Source of the DNA: Bradyrhizobium sp. CCBAU 051011
GTDB taxonomy: Bacteria; Pseudomonadota; Alphaproteobacteria; Rhizobiales; Xanthobacteraceae
Direction of reading: 5' to 3'
Assembly (NCBI RefSeq): GCF_009930815.1
Contig: NZ_CP022222.1
Coordinates: 4,692,501-4,756,500, forward strand
DNA length: 64,000 nt
The notes beneath the pieces were generated by a model. The model did not search any database, was not told where the DNA came from, and worked only from the letters and a program-made list of their open reading frames with translations. Positions 51,908 to 60,738 of the stretch are shown one piece after another (the first letter of the stretch is position 1; every line of letters starts with the position of its first letter). The translations under genes were made by a program, and so were the position numbers.

Positions 51908-52357
51908 TCATTGCTTCTGCGCCGAGTTAAGCAGGCTATCGATCCATCTGCGATGAAAGCGCTCCTGTTGCTCGACTGTAGCTGGAACAACCGTTTCATC
52001 AGCTTCAAAGATGCTGACAATATCCTGTCGTGAAGCCGGGAAGCCGATGCGCATCTTGTAAGCGAGAACCGCTGGCCCCATCGATCTCTGCATTCCGGAG
52101 GGATAAACATCCTCGCTGGCGCCAAAGCAATAGAGCAATGCACCGGTCTTTTCCAGCTCCTGCCGGAGTTGCTTCAACGCTTCAAAGAAGTCCACTCCGG
52201 ACTTGACCGTTCTTACTTCAGTGCCCTGTTCGAGGGAAATTCGATAGATCTCTTTACCTTCCGCGTAGACTTCGTCTGCAGTTAGTCTGGCAGGCACACG
52301 CGATCCATCGGCGAGAACGACAGTGATGCCGCCGGCAAAATATCGTTCCGATTCCAC
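51908..52357 (-). CDS. Hypothetical protein of a lower-GC islet
   Basis: Not recognised. The best start is GTG at 52357, with a perfect GGAGG 6 bases ahead; a GTG at 52396 is possible but has no ribosome site. The 149-residue product is soluble, with FAGGITVVLADGSRVPARLTA near the start (in parts), a helix EALKQLRQELEKTGALLYCF, the phrase GASEDVYPSGMQRSMGPAVL and a C-terminal IFEADETVVPATVEQQERF. G+C is near 48% over 51961-52020, far below most of the window. Size, single domain and company with a SUFU gene resemble immunity genes, but no function is shown. Confidence 0.6.
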   Translation of the reverse strand: MESERYFAGGITVVLADGSRVPARLTADEVYAEGKEIYRISLEQGTEVRTVKSGVDFFEALKQLRQELEKTGALLYCFGASEDVYPSGMQRSMGPAVLAYKMRIGFPASRQDIVSIFEADETVVPATVEQQERFHRRWIDSLLNSAQKQ

Positions 52358-52485
52358 CAGCGGCCTCCATGGCCAGGATTTCGAGTGAAGGCCCACTTAT
52401 TTGAGTGAGCGTTTGATTTCAAGCGGAGCCCCGCCGAACCGTCCTTGATGTCGCGAAAGCGCCGCCATCGTTCAAAACGAACGGA

Positions 52486-53400
52486 CTATTTCCCCTTCGC
52501 AATCCGCCGGCAATGCTCCCACGCCGCGCTCATCAAATTCTCGCTCGCCTCCGGCGTGCGGAACGCCGAATGCGCCGAGAGTGTCACGTTGTCGAGTTTC
52601 GTCAGCGGATGATCCGCCGGCAGCGGCTCGATGTTGAAGACGTCGAGGCCGGCATGGCGGATCTGGCCGGACTTCAGCGCGTCGATCATCGCCTCCTCAT
52701 CGACGATGGCGCTGCGCGCCGTGTTGACGAGGATCACGCCGGGTTTCATCCCCTCGATGCAGGCGCGCGAGATCATGCCGCGCGTCTCGTCGTTCAGGAG
52801 CAGATGGATCGAGACCACGTCGCTCTCGGTCAGCACTTCATCGTAATCGAGGAACTCGACCTTGGGATATTTCTTCGGCGATCGGTTCCAGGCGATCACC
52901 CGCATGCCGGAGCCGAGCGCAATGCGCGCGACTTCGGCAGCAATGCCGCCGAAGCCGATCAGGCCGAGCGTCTTGCCGGTCAGTTGCATGCCATCGTCGC
53001 GCAGCCAGTTGCCGGCGCGGATGCCGCGGTCCATCTTTGCGAGGCCGCGCGCGCCTTCCCACATCAGCGCGATGGCGCATTCGGCCACCGCAGTATCACC
53101 ATAGCCCTTGATCAGGTGCACATGGATGCCGGTCTCGGCGAGCTCTTCGGGATTCATGTAGCTGCGTGCGCCGGTGCCGAGAAAAACGACGTGCTTCAGT
53201 CCGGCGCACTTTTTTGCAACAGCAGTCGGCAGCGCCGTGTGATCGACGATGGCGATTTCGGCGCCGTCGAGGATCTCAGGATATTGCTCCGGGCTGATAT
53301 CAGGATCGCGGTTGATCCGCACCTTGGGATCGCCGGGCTGTTCCAGTCGCTCGAAGATCACGGCGAGCGATTCATTGGCGTCGACAAAAACTCCGCGCAT
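52486..53400 (-). CDS. D-isomer 2-hydroxyacid dehydrogenase-like NAD(P) oxidoreductase
   Basis: A 304-residue enzyme of the family that reduces 2-oxo acids or oxidises D-2-hydroxyacids. Cofactor loop: LGLIGFGGIAAEVARIAL (about residues 147-164). Catalytic residues as seen: Arg in VNTARSAIVDEEAMIDAL, Glu in DVFNIEPLPADHPL, and His in TLSAHSAFRTPEA. The start is ATG 53400 (MRGVFVDANES), with GGGGGGA 7 bases ahead. It ends an lysR-M20-dehydrogenase unit (29 bases after the M20 gene). The natural substrate is unknown. Confidence 0.88.
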   Translation of the reverse strand: MRGVFVDANESLAVIFERLEQPGDPKVRINRDPDISPEQYPEILDGAEIAIVDHTALPTAVAKKCAGLKHVVFLGTGARSYMNPEELAETGIHVHLIKGYGDTAVAECAIALMWEGARGLAKMDRGIRAGNWLRDDGMQLTGKTLGLIGFGGIAAEVARIALGSGMRVIAWNRSPKKYPKVEFLDYDEVLTESDVVSIHLLLNDETRGMISRACIEGMKPGVILVNTARSAIVDEEAMIDALKSGQIRHAGLDVFNIEPLPADHPLTKLDNVTLSAHSAFRTPEASENLMSAAWEHCRRIAKGK

Positions 53401-53429
53401 GGGCATTCCCCCCATTTCTTGTTTTGATA

Positions 53430-54680
53430 TCAGGATGCGACGCCGGCCAGCGCCAGCACGGTATGCATCAGCACGTTGGCGCCCGCCGCGCAATCGGCCT
53501 GGGTGGCGTCTTCCAGTTCGTTGTGGCTGATGCCGTCCTTGCAGGGCACGAACACCATCGCTGTCGGCATCACGGTGTTGAGGTTGCAGGCATCGTGGCC
53601 GGCGCCGGAGGTGATGCGGCGATGGGAATAGCCGAGCATCTTTGCGGCACTCTCTACCGCATCCACCAGCTTGGGATCGAAATGCGTCGGCGGCTTGCGC
53701 CAGATCAGATCGAACTGGACCTCGACCTTGCGCCGTGCCGCGATCTCGGCAATTGCGGCGCGCAGATCCTTATCCAGCGCATCCATGATCGCGGCATCGG
53801 CGCTGCGGCAATCCACGGTGAAGGCGATCTCGCCAGGAATCACGTTGCGTGAGGGATTGGCGATCACGGCCTCGCCGATCGTGCCGACGGCCTTGGGACC
53901 ATGCTTCTTTGCTATTGCTTCCATCGCCAGCACGATTTCCGACAGCGTCGCCAGCGCGTCGCGCCGCAGCGGCATCGGTGTCGAGCCGGCATGGCTCTCG
54001 AAGCCGGTGATCTTGCCATCGTACCACAGCACACCCTGGCCGGAATCGACCACGCCGATGGTCTTGTTCTCGGCCTCCAGGATCGGACCCTGTTCGATAT
54101 GCAGTTCGACGAAGCCCGAGAATTTCTGCGTTCCTACCGGGCGATCGCCGCGATAGCCGATGCTGTCGAGCGCCTGCGCCACGGTGACGCCCTCGGCGTC
54201 CTTGCGTGACAAAATGTCATCAGTGGTGAAATCGCCGACATAGGCGGCGGACGCCATCATCGCCGGCGCAAACCGCGAGCCTTCCTCATTGGTCCAGTTG
54301 CAGATGCAGATCGGCATCTCGGTTTCGATCCCGGCATCGTTGAGTGTGCGCACCACTTCCAGCGCCGCCAGCGTGCCGAGCACGCCGTCATATTTGCCGC
54401 CGGTCGGCTGCGTATCGAGATGCGAGCCCAGTCCAATCGGAGCTCTCGACATATCCCGGCCCTTGCGCACGCCGAACATGGAGCCCAGCGTGTCGACATG
54501 TACCTCCAGCCCTGCGGCCTCGCAGGCGTTCCGGAACCAGTCGCGCACCTGCTTGTCCTCGGGCCCCAGCGTCAGCCGTCGCACACCGCCTTTCGGGGTG
54601 GCGCCGAATTTGGCGGTTTCGTGAATCGTGCCCCACAGCCGGGCGGAATCGATTTGCAGGTTGGATCCGATCTTGGTCAT
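53430..54680 (-). CDS. M20 family Zn-dependent amidohydrolase (hydantoinase/carbamoylase type)
   Basis: A 416-residue metalloenzyme of the group containing N-carbamoyl-L-amino-acid hydrolase, beta-ureidopropionase and allantoate amidohydrolase. Metal-site motifs are GSHLDTQP (residues 85-92, His87 and Asp89), KYDGVLG with Asp98, NEEGSRF (Glu132/133) and the late SGAGHDACN. The substrate within this group cannot be told from sequence. It is 52 bases after the LysR gene and 29 before the dehydrogenase. The divergent DUF1445 (D-glutamate cyclase-like) gene hints at modified amino acids such as N-carbamoyl or pyroglutamyl compounds. Confidence 0.9.
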   Translation of the reverse strand: MTKIGSNLQIDSARLWGTIHETAKFGATPKGGVRRLTLGPEDKQVRDWFRNACEAAGLEVHVDTLGSMFGVRKGRDMSRAPIGLGSHLDTQPTGGKYDGVLGTLAALEVVRTLNDAGIETEMPICICNWTNEEGSRFAPAMMASAAYVGDFTTDDILSRKDAEGVTVAQALDSIGYRGDRPVGTQKFSGFVELHIEQGPILEAENKTIGVVDSGQGVLWYDGKITGFESHAGSTPMPLRRDALATLSEIVLAMEAIAKKHGPKAVGTIGEAVIANPSRNVIPGEIAFTVDCRSADAAIMDALDKDLRAAIAEIAARRKVEVQFDLIWRKPPTHFDPKLVDAVESAAKMLGYSHRRITSGAGHDACNLNTVMPTAMVFVPCKDGISHNELEDATQADCAAGANVLMHTVLALAGVAS

Positions 54681-54732
54681 GCATTATTCCGGGATCAGGT
54701 GGGCAGGCGCTTGTTCATTCTTTCGATCATTT

Positions 54733-55650
54733 TCAATGACGCGCCTGCGGCGGCCCGTCAACAATGACGCCACCCCGCGCCAGATTTGCGGCAAGCTCGG
54801 CTACGCGTTCCACGGCGACGGTATCCGGCGAGGCCAGCCAGCTCGCCGAAAACGTCAGCTTTGGCAGTTGCACATCGGTCGACAGCAATTGCAGCCGTCC
54901 ATCGGTCATTTCGCTTTCGACGATCGCGGTCGGAATCACGGCAATGCCGAGGCCTTCGATCGCCATGTGAATGACGGTCGCGATCGAGGCGCTGGCGTGC
55001 AGGCGCATCGGCGGCAGGTCCGGCCGGTTGAACAGCGAGCGCACCACCTCATAGGGCGGCGTCTTGCGCGGAAAGGTGATGATCGGAAATTTCGCCAGAT
55101 CATGCACCGTCAACTGGCGGGTGCCGAGCCCGAGGGAGGGGCTGGCGAGGAAGCCGACGGGATAATCGCACAGCACGCGGTTGCTGACGCTCGGCGCCGT
55201 CAAGGGCCCGAGCAGGAAGGCGAGTTCGATCTCCTGCGCCAAAAGGCGCGTCCGCAGGTTCGAGGTGATGTCGACCTCGATTTCGAGCGAGAGGTTGGGA
55301 TAGGCGTGGTTGACGCTCTTGATCAGTTGCGACAGCCAGGTGTGCACGATGGTTTCGGCGACGCCGAGCCGCAGCACGCCGCGCATCGCCGAGCGATCGC
55401 CGACGACAGCGAGCATTTCAGAGCGCAGCCCGATCAGCTTCTCGGCATAGACCATCAATTGCCGTCCGCTGGGCGTCGGCAACACCATGCGGCGGTCGCG
55501 CTGCAGCAGCCGCACGCCGACTTCGCGTTCGAGCTGGGCGATCCGCTGCGAGATCGCGGGCTGGGTGGTGTTGAGCTTCTGGGCCGCGCCGCGAAAGCTG
55601 CCGAGCGTCACTACCCACATGAAGGTCTCAATTGCCTTGAAATCAGTCAT
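54733..55650 (-). CDS. LysR family transcriptional regulator
   Basis: LTTR of 305 residues. N-terminal winged helix: FKAIETFMWVVTLGSFRGAA, then QPAISQRIAQLEREVGVRLL (about residues 30-49), typical. The effector-binding domain follows. Its start faces the DUF1445-liv genes across a roughly 120-base AT-rich region, the usual layout for a LysR protein that controls its divergent neighbours and itself. The M20 hydrolase and dehydrogenase genes follow on the same strand and are probably in the same operon. Confidence 0.94.
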   Translation of the reverse strand: MTDFKAIETFMWVVTLGSFRGAAQKLNTTQPAISQRIAQLEREVGVRLLQRDRRMVLPTPSGRQLMVYAEKLIGLRSEMLAVVGDRSAMRGVLRLGVAETIVHTWLSQLIKSVNHAYPNLSLEIEVDITSNLRTRLLAQEIELAFLLGPLTAPSVSNRVLCDYPVGFLASPSLGLGTRQLTVHDLAKFPIITFPRKTPPYEVVRSLFNRPDLPPMRLHASASIATVIHMAIEGLGIAVIPTAIVESEMTDGRLQLLSTDVQLPKLTFSASWLASPDTVAVERVAELAANLARGGVIVDGPPQARH

Positions 55651-55770
55651 GCACCCTCTGCCCGCAGATCGATAATTCTGTTTTATTGAACTTGATTAGA
55701 AAAGACGATTAGACATTATCATAGCCATATGCGGGAGTAGATGTCGACAAGAATGGAAGCGGGGACAACG
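55651..55770. promoter_or_regulatory. Divergent regulatory region, lysR versus DUF1445-liv operon
   Basis: AT-rich gap. GATAAT (55671-55676) and ATTATC (55715-55720) are inverted copies 38 bases apart. GATTAGA occurs twice as a direct repeat (55694-55700 and 55707-55713), 13 bases from start to start. No exact T-N11-A palindrome was found by eye, so the LysR sites remain unassigned. Confidence 0.5.
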
Positions 55771-56592
55771 ATGACCAGCTTGGCGAGGACGGAACGGCCC
55801 GGTCAGGATACGGCGGATTTATCGCCGAGTGTCGCGGCCCGTCATGCCTGCCGCAACGGTATGGCCCATCACACCGCGGGCGTTGCCAACGGTTTCGTCC
55901 AGGGCAACCTCGTAATCCTGCCGGAAAAACTCGCGGGCGCTTTTCACCGCTTCTGCCAGCTCAATCCCAAGCCGTGCCCGATCATCGGCATGTCCGACGT
56001 CGGTGACCCCCGCATTCCCGCGCTCGGCATCGACCTCGATATCCGCACCGACCTGCCGCGCTATCGCATCTGGCGCGACGGTGAAGTCGTGGAGGAGCCG
56101 ACCGACATCATGGCGCATTGGCGCGATGATCTCGTTGCCTTCGTGCTCGGCTGCTCGTTCTCCTTCGAGGAAGCACTGCTGGAGGAAGGTCTGCCGATCC
56201 GCCATATCGAGCGCGATGTGCGCGTGCCGATGTACCGCACCAATATCGCCTGCAGCCCCGCGGGTCCCTTTGCCGGACCGATGGTGGTGACGATGCGGCC
56301 GTTCAAGCCGGCGAATGCGATCCGTGCGGTGCAGATCACTTCGCGTTTCCCCTCGGTGCATGGGGCGCCGGTTCATATCGGTCTCCCTGAGTCGATCGGC
56401 ATCGCCGACCTCGCCAAGCCCGACTATGGCGATCCCGTGCCGGTCGAAGTGGACGAAATTCCGGTGTTCTGGGCGTGCGGCGTGACCCCGCAATCGGTCA
56501 TCCAGGCCGCGAAGGTGCCGTTCGCGATCACGCATGCGCCCGGATTGATGCTCGTCACCGATCTCAGGAACAAATCGCTTGCCGTGCTTTGA
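55771..56592 (+). CDS. DUF1445 family protein (D-glutamate cyclase-like)
   Basis: A 273-residue protein of DUF1445, which includes D-glutamate cyclase (interconverting D-glutamate and 5-oxo-D-proline) and putative hydro-lyases. Family text: [20 protein letters not shown] near the start, [35 protein letters not shown] (about 125-142) and [26 protein letters not shown] at the end. The start at 55771 (GGGGA 5 bases ahead) is preferred over the ATG at 55741, whose GGGAG is only 3 bases away. It is the first gene of the unit leading to the liv-type importer. Confidence 0.87.
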   Translation: MTSLARTERPGQDTADLSPSVAARHACRNGMAHHTAGVANGFVQGNLVILPEKLAGAFHRFCQLNPKPCPIIGMSDVGDPRIPALGIDLDIRTDLPRYRIWRDGEVVEEPTDIMAHWRDDLVAFVLGCSFSFEEALLEEGLPIRHIERDVRVPMYRTNIACSPAGPFAGPMVVTMRPFKPANAIRAVQITSRFPSVHGAPVHIGLPESIGIADLAKPDYGDPVPVEVDEIPVFWACGVTPQSVIQAAKVPFAITHAPGLMLVTDLRNKSLAVL

Positions 56593-56673
56593 TGCAGTCC
56601 TGCTGCTCATAGAGGCTTTACCGTAACCTTCGCCCGTTTCATCGATAGTCGCCATCCAGCAAAGGATATCGTC

Positions 56674-57918
56674 ATGAACATCACGCGCCGTAACGTACTG
56701 CTTGGAGCCACTGCTGCCGCAGCACTCGGATCTGTCGCGGCCCGCGCGCAGACGTCCGAAGTCGTGATCGGCGTGATCTATCCGTTCTCCGGCGCCAGCG
56801 CGCAGATGGGCGTCGATGCGCAGAAGTCGTTCGAGACCGCGCTCGACATCATCAACAAGAACCATGATTTCGATCTGCCGCTGGCGAAAGGCGAGGGCTT
56901 GCCCGGCCTCGGCGGCGCCAAGATCCGCCTCGTCTTCGCCGACCATCAGGCCGATCCGCAGAAGGGCCGCGCCGAGACCGAGCGCCTGATCACCCAGGAG
57001 AAGGTCTGCGCCGTGATCGGTACCTATCAGAGCGCGGTCGCCGTCACCGTCAGCCAGATCTGCGAGCGCTACCAGGTCCCGTTCATCTCGGCGGATAATT
57101 CCTCGCCGAGCCTGCACAAGCGCGGCCTCAAATTCTATTTCCGCGCCGCTCCGCATGACGAGATGTTCTCGGCTGCGATGTTCAACTTCTTCGATGCGAT
57201 GAAGAAGAAGGGCACCAAGATCGACACGCTGTCGCTGTTCCACGAAGACACCATCTTCGGCACCGACTCCGCCAACACCCAGCTCAAGCTGGCCTCCGAG
57301 CGCGGCTACAAGGTCATCTCCGATATCAAGTACCGCTCCAACTCGCCGTCATTGTCCGCTGAGGTACAACAGCTCAAGACGGCGAATGCCGACGTCTTGA
57401 TGCCCTCGAGTTACACCACCGACGGCATCCTGCTGGTGAAAACCATGGCCGAGCTCGGCTACAAGCCGAACGCGATCGTGGCGCAGAACGCCGGCTTCTC
57501 CGAAAAAGCGCTGTACGACGCTGTCGGCGACAAGCTCGAAGGCGTGATCTCGCGCGGCAGCTTCTCGCTCGACCTCGCCGCCAAGCGGCCGATGGTCGGC
57601 AAGATCAACGCCATGTTCAAGGAGAAGTCGGGCAAGGACTTCAACGACCTCACCTCGCGCCAGTTCATGGGGCTCTTGGTGATGGCGGACGCCATCAACC
57701 GCGCCAAATCGACCGACGGCGAAAAGATCCGCGAGGCGCTGGTCGCGACCGACATTCCGGGCGAGCAGACCATCATGCCCTGGAAGCGCGTCAAGTTCGA
57801 CGAGCTCGGCCAGAACAACGACGCCGACCCGGTGCTGCTGCAATATATCGGCGGCAAGTTCGTCACCATCTTCCCGCCGCAGGCCGCCATCGCCGAAGCC
57901 GTCTGGCCGATGAAATAA
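56674..57918 (+). CDS. Branched-chain-amino-acid-type ABC solute-binding protein (LivK-like)
   Basis: Periplasmic binding protein (peripla_BP_6) of 414 residues. The N-terminus MNITRRNVLLGATAAAA has a twin-arginine pattern, suggesting Tat export, with likely cleavage at ARA before QTSEVV. The mature part opens VVIGVIYPFSGASAQMG, then has RLVFADHQADPQKG and VDIGTYQSAVAV-like ligand loops. It lies 81 bases after the DUF1445 gene. The ligand is probably not a plain branched-chain amino acid; the neighbouring enzymes point to a modified amino acid or small acid. Confidence 0.92.
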   Translation: MNITRRNVLLGATAAAALGSVAARAQTSEVVIGVIYPFSGASAQMGVDAQKSFETALDIINKNHDFDLPLAKGEGLPGLGGAKIRLVFADHQADPQKGRAETERLITQEKVCAVIGTYQSAVAVTVSQICERYQVPFISADNSSPSLHKRGLKFYFRAAPHDEMFSAAMFNFFDAMKKKGTKIDTLSLFHEDTIFGTDSANTQLKLASERGYKVISDIKYRSNSPSLSAEVQQLKTANADVLMPSSYTTDGILLVKTMAELGYKPNAIVAQNAGFSEKALYDAVGDKLEGVISRGSFSLDLAAKRPMVGKINAMFKEKSGKDFNDLTSRQFMGLLVMADAINRAKSTDGEKIREALVATDIPGEQTIMPWKRVKFDELGQNNDADPVLLQYIGGKFVTIFPPQAAIAEAVWPMK

Positions 57919-57968
57919 GCCGACAACGCGGGGGCGGGGGATATGACTAACACAAGGAATTTCGCCCG

Positions 57969-58083
57969 CTCCGTCATTGCCTGCGACAAACGCGAAGCGT
58001 TTGCGCAAGGGAGCGTAGCGACGAAGCCATCGATCGTGTCGCACGAGGAAAGAATGGATTGCTTCGCTGCGCTCGCAATGACG
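57969..58083. repeat. Palindromic intergenic repeat, family A, copy 6 (long form)
   Basis: CTCCGTCATTGCCTGCGACA at one end and GCGCTCGCAATGACG at the other. The first 47 bases equal those of copy 2 at 31045, including AAACGCGAAGCGTTT. It lies inside the liv-type operon, between the binding protein and the first permease. Confidence 0.88.
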
Positions 58084-58121
58084 AACGTCGAGAGTAAGGC
58101 CTCCGGGCTGGAGCGACTTTC

Positions 58122-59000
58122 ATGACAGCCGATGCCATCATCCAAAGCCTCGCCAGCGGGCTCCTCATGGGCCTGCTCTATGGCCTGATCGCCGTCGGCC
58201 TCGCGCTGATCTTCGGCCTCATGGACGTCGTGAACTTCGCCCATGGCGAGTTCCTGATGATCGCGATGTACGCGACGTTCTTCCTGTTCGTGTTCTTCGC
58301 AATCGATCCCTTGCTTTCGGCACCGCTGGTCGCAGCCGCCCTGTTCGTGTTCGGGGCCGTGGTCTATCTGTTGATCGTGCGCTTTGCCGTCCGCGCGAAA
58401 GCCAATGCCGGCATGGTGCAGATCTTCTCGACCTTTGGTTTGGCCATCGTCATGCGTGGCCTGACGCAATATTTCTTCACGCCGGATTATCGCAGCGTCA
58501 CCCATTCATGGCTTGGCGGCAAGACGGTGTCGGTGGCCGGCATATTCCTGCCCGTGCCGCAACTGGTCGGCGCGCTGGTCGCGATCGCGGCATTCGGCGG
58601 GCTCTATCTCTTCATCAACCGCACCGATTTCGGCCGCGCACTGGAAGCGACCCGCGAGGACGCCGGCGCGGTGGCGCTGGTCGGCATCGACAAGAACAAG
58701 GTGTTCGCGCTGGGGTGGGGCCTCGGCGCGGCGCTGGTGGGCCTCGCCGGCGCGATCATGGCGATCTTCTTCTACATCTATCCCGATGTCGGCGCTTCCT
58801 TTGCGCTGATCGCCTATGTGACGGTGGCGCTCGGCGGTTTCGGCAGTGTGTTCGGCGCCTTCGCCGGCGGCATCATCGTCGGCCTCGTCGAAGCCACGAC
58901 CGCCATGTTGCTGCCGCCGTCGCTGAAAGCGGTCGGAATCTACGCCGTCTATCTCCTTGTCGTCTTTGTCCGCCCGCGCGGCCTGTTCGGATCGATGTGA
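58122..59000 (+). CDS. Branched-chain-amino-acid-type ABC permease (LivH-like)
   Basis: Membrane subunit of 292 residues with about eight helices. Family opening: LASGLLMGLLYGLIAVGLAL, then DVVNFAHGEFLMIAMYATFF (residues about 38-57), a LivH hallmark. The ATPase-contact region carries RALEATREDAGAVALVGID, and the end reads LLVVFVRPRGLFG. Its TGA overlaps the LivM-type ATG by one base. The binding-protein gene is 203 bases upstream, with a repeat between. Confidence 0.93.
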   Translation: MTADAIIQSLASGLLMGLLYGLIAVGLALIFGLMDVVNFAHGEFLMIAMYATFFLFVFFAIDPLLSAPLVAAALFVFGAVVYLLIVRFAVRAKANAGMVQIFSTFGLAIVMRGLTQYFFTPDYRSVTHSWLGGKTVSVAGIFLPVPQLVGALVAIAAFGGLYLFINRTDFGRALEATREDAGAVALVGIDKNKVFALGWGLGAALVGLAGAIMAIFFYIYPDVGASFALIAYVTVALGGFGSVFGAFAGGIIVGLVEATTAMLLPPSLKAVGIYAVYLLVVFVRPRGLFGSM

Positions 59001-60007
59001 TGGATACCGCTTTCGCAGAACGCCGCCGCCGCGACCTCATCGTCGCCTTTGTCCTCGCCGCGATCGCGGCCACAGTCCCGCTGTTCGTCAAGGACACCTA
59101 CGTCCAGAACATGATGGTGATGACGCTGATGTGGGGCGCGCTGTCGCAAAGCTGGAACATCCTTTCCGGCTATTGCGGCCAGATCTCGCTCGGCCATGCG
59201 CTCTATTTCGGGCTGGGCGCCTATACCACCGCGCTGCTGTTCACCAAGTTCGGCGTGCTGCCATGGTTCGGCATGCTCGGCGGCGGCGTGATCTCCGCGC
59301 TGATTGCGATGGCGCTCGGCTATCCCTGCTTCCGGCTGCGCGGACATTACTTCGTCATCGCCACCATCGTCATTGCCGAGATCGGGCTGCTGCTGTTTCA
59401 CAACTGGGACTGGGCTGGTGCGGCGATGGGCATCGAAATCCCGGCGCGTGGCGATAGCTGGCTGAAATTCCAGTTCCCGCGCAGCAAGCTGCCGTATTTC
59501 TACTTTGCGCTGGCGCTGGCCTGCGTCGCCTGGTTCGTCACCTGGTGGCTGGAGGATTCCAAATGGGGCTACTGGTGGCGCGCGGTGAAGGACAATCCGG
59601 AAGCCGCCGAAAGCCTCGGCGTGGTCGTATTCAATTCCAAGATGGGCGCGGCGGCGGTATCGGCATTCCTGGTCGCAGTCGGCGGCAGCTTCTACGCGCA
59701 GTACGTCTTCTATATCGACCCTGAAAGCGTGATGGGCTTTCAGTTCTCGCTGCTGATGGCGCTGCCCGCGGTGCTCGGCGGCATCGGCACGCTGTGGGGG
59801 CCGATGCTGGGCGCGGTCATCCTGATCCCGCTCACCGAATTAACGCGCTCCTATGTCGGCGGCTCCGGAAAAGGTATCGACCTGATCGTCTATGGCGGCC
59901 TGATCATAGCGATCTCGCTGGCGCGGCCGCAGGGGCTGATCGGCCTGTTCTCGTTCAAACACTTCGCCGGACTGTTCTCGTCCAAGCGCAAGGAGGCTGT
60001 CCGATGA
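59000..60007 (+). CDS. Branched-chain-amino-acid-type ABC permease (LivM-like)
   Basis: Second membrane subunit, 335 residues. Marks: WNILSGYCGQISLGHALYFG (about 51-70), GHYFVIATIVIAEIGLLLF, and the ATPase-contact stretch WRAVKDNPEAAESLGV. The ATG at 59000 overlaps the LivH stop (TGATG); an open frame reaching back to 58508 only mirrors LivH. Its end overlaps the ATPase start by 4 bases. Confidence 0.93.
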   Translation: MDTAFAERRRRDLIVAFVLAAIAATVPLFVKDTYVQNMMVMTLMWGALSQSWNILSGYCGQISLGHALYFGLGAYTTALLFTKFGVLPWFGMLGGGVISALIAMALGYPCFRLRGHYFVIATIVIAEIGLLLFHNWDWAGAAMGIEIPARGDSWLKFQFPRSKLPYFYFALALACVAWFVTWWLEDSKWGYWWRAVKDNPEAAESLGVVVFNSKMGAAAVSAFLVAVGGSFYAQYVFYIDPESVMGFQFSLLMALPAVLGGIGTLWGPMLGAVILIPLTELTRSYVGGSGKGIDLIVYGGLIIAISLARPQGLIGLFSFKHFAGLFSSKRKEAVR

Positions 60008-60738
60008 CGACGCCTCTTCTGGAAACCCGCGGCGTCTGGCAGCGCTTTGGCGGCCTGATCGCCAACAGTGACGTCTCGATTTCGGTCGGCCGCGGCGAGA
60101 TCGTCGGGTTGATCGGTCCGAACGGCGCGGGGAAGTCGACGCTGTTCAACCTGATCGCGGGCGTGCTGCCGCCGACCCAAGGCTCGATCATCTTCGACGG
60201 CGAGGACGTCACCGCATTGCCGGCCGCCGAGCGCTGCCAGCGCGGCGTCGGCCGCACCTTCCAGGTCGTGAAAAGTTTCGAGACCATGACCGTCATTGAC
60301 AACGTCATCGTCGGCGCGCTGGTCCGCACCACCGTGATGCGCGATGCCCGCCGCAAGGCGCATCAGGTGTTGGAATTCTGCGGCCTTGGTCCGCGCGCCA
60401 ACGTGCTGGCGAGCGACCTGGTGCCCTCCGAAAAGCGCCGGCTCGAAGTGGCGCGGGCGCTGGCGACCGAGCCGAAGCTCCTTCTGCTCGACGAGGTGCT
60501 CACCGGGCTGACACCGGTCGAGGCCAAGACCGGCGTCGAGCTGGTGCGCAAGGTGCGCGACACCGGCGTCACCGTGCTGATGGTCGAGCACGTCATGGAA
60601 ATCGTGATGCCGCTGGTCGACCGCGCCATCGTGCTCGATCTCGGCAAGGTGCTGGTCGAGGGCAAGCCCGCCGACGTCGTCCGCGATCCGAAAGTCATCA
60701 CCGCCTATCTGGGAGACCGTCATGCTGTCGGTGCATGA
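60004..60738 (+). CDS. Branched-chain-amino-acid-type ABC ATP-binding protein (LivG-like)
   Basis: ATPase of 244 residues. Walker A GPNGAGKST is at about residues 39-47, the Q-loop region is GVGRTFQVVKSF, the signature reads LVPSEKRRLEVARALA (variant, with S-E in place of S-G-G), Walker B is LLLLDEVLTGL, and the switch is VEHVME. The signature change from the usual LSGGQ to PSEKR is common in this subfamily. It overlaps the LivM stop by 4 bases and the next ATPase by 17. Confidence 0.93.
   Translation: MTTPLLETRGVWQRFGGLIANSDVSISVGRGEIVGLIGPNGAGKSTLFNLIAGVLPPTQGSIIFDGEDVTALPAAERCQRGVGRTFQVVKSFETMTVIDNVIVGALVRTTVMRDARRKAHQVLEFCGLGPRANVLASDLVPSEKRRLEVARALATEPKLLLLDEVLTGLTPVEAKTGVELVRKVRDTGVTVLMVEHVMEIVMPLVDRAIVLDLGKVLVEGKPADVVRDPKVITAYLGDRHAVGA

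Noticed and set aside
51057..52357. A complete toxin-immunity or anti-phage system
   Set aside because: Only immunity-like proteins are present. No toxin, nuclease, secretion or phage-defence gene was found within reach.
55819..57243. A 474-codon open frame on the minus strand
   Set aside because: It crosses the DUF1445 and binding-protein genes in antisense and contains no recognisable domain.
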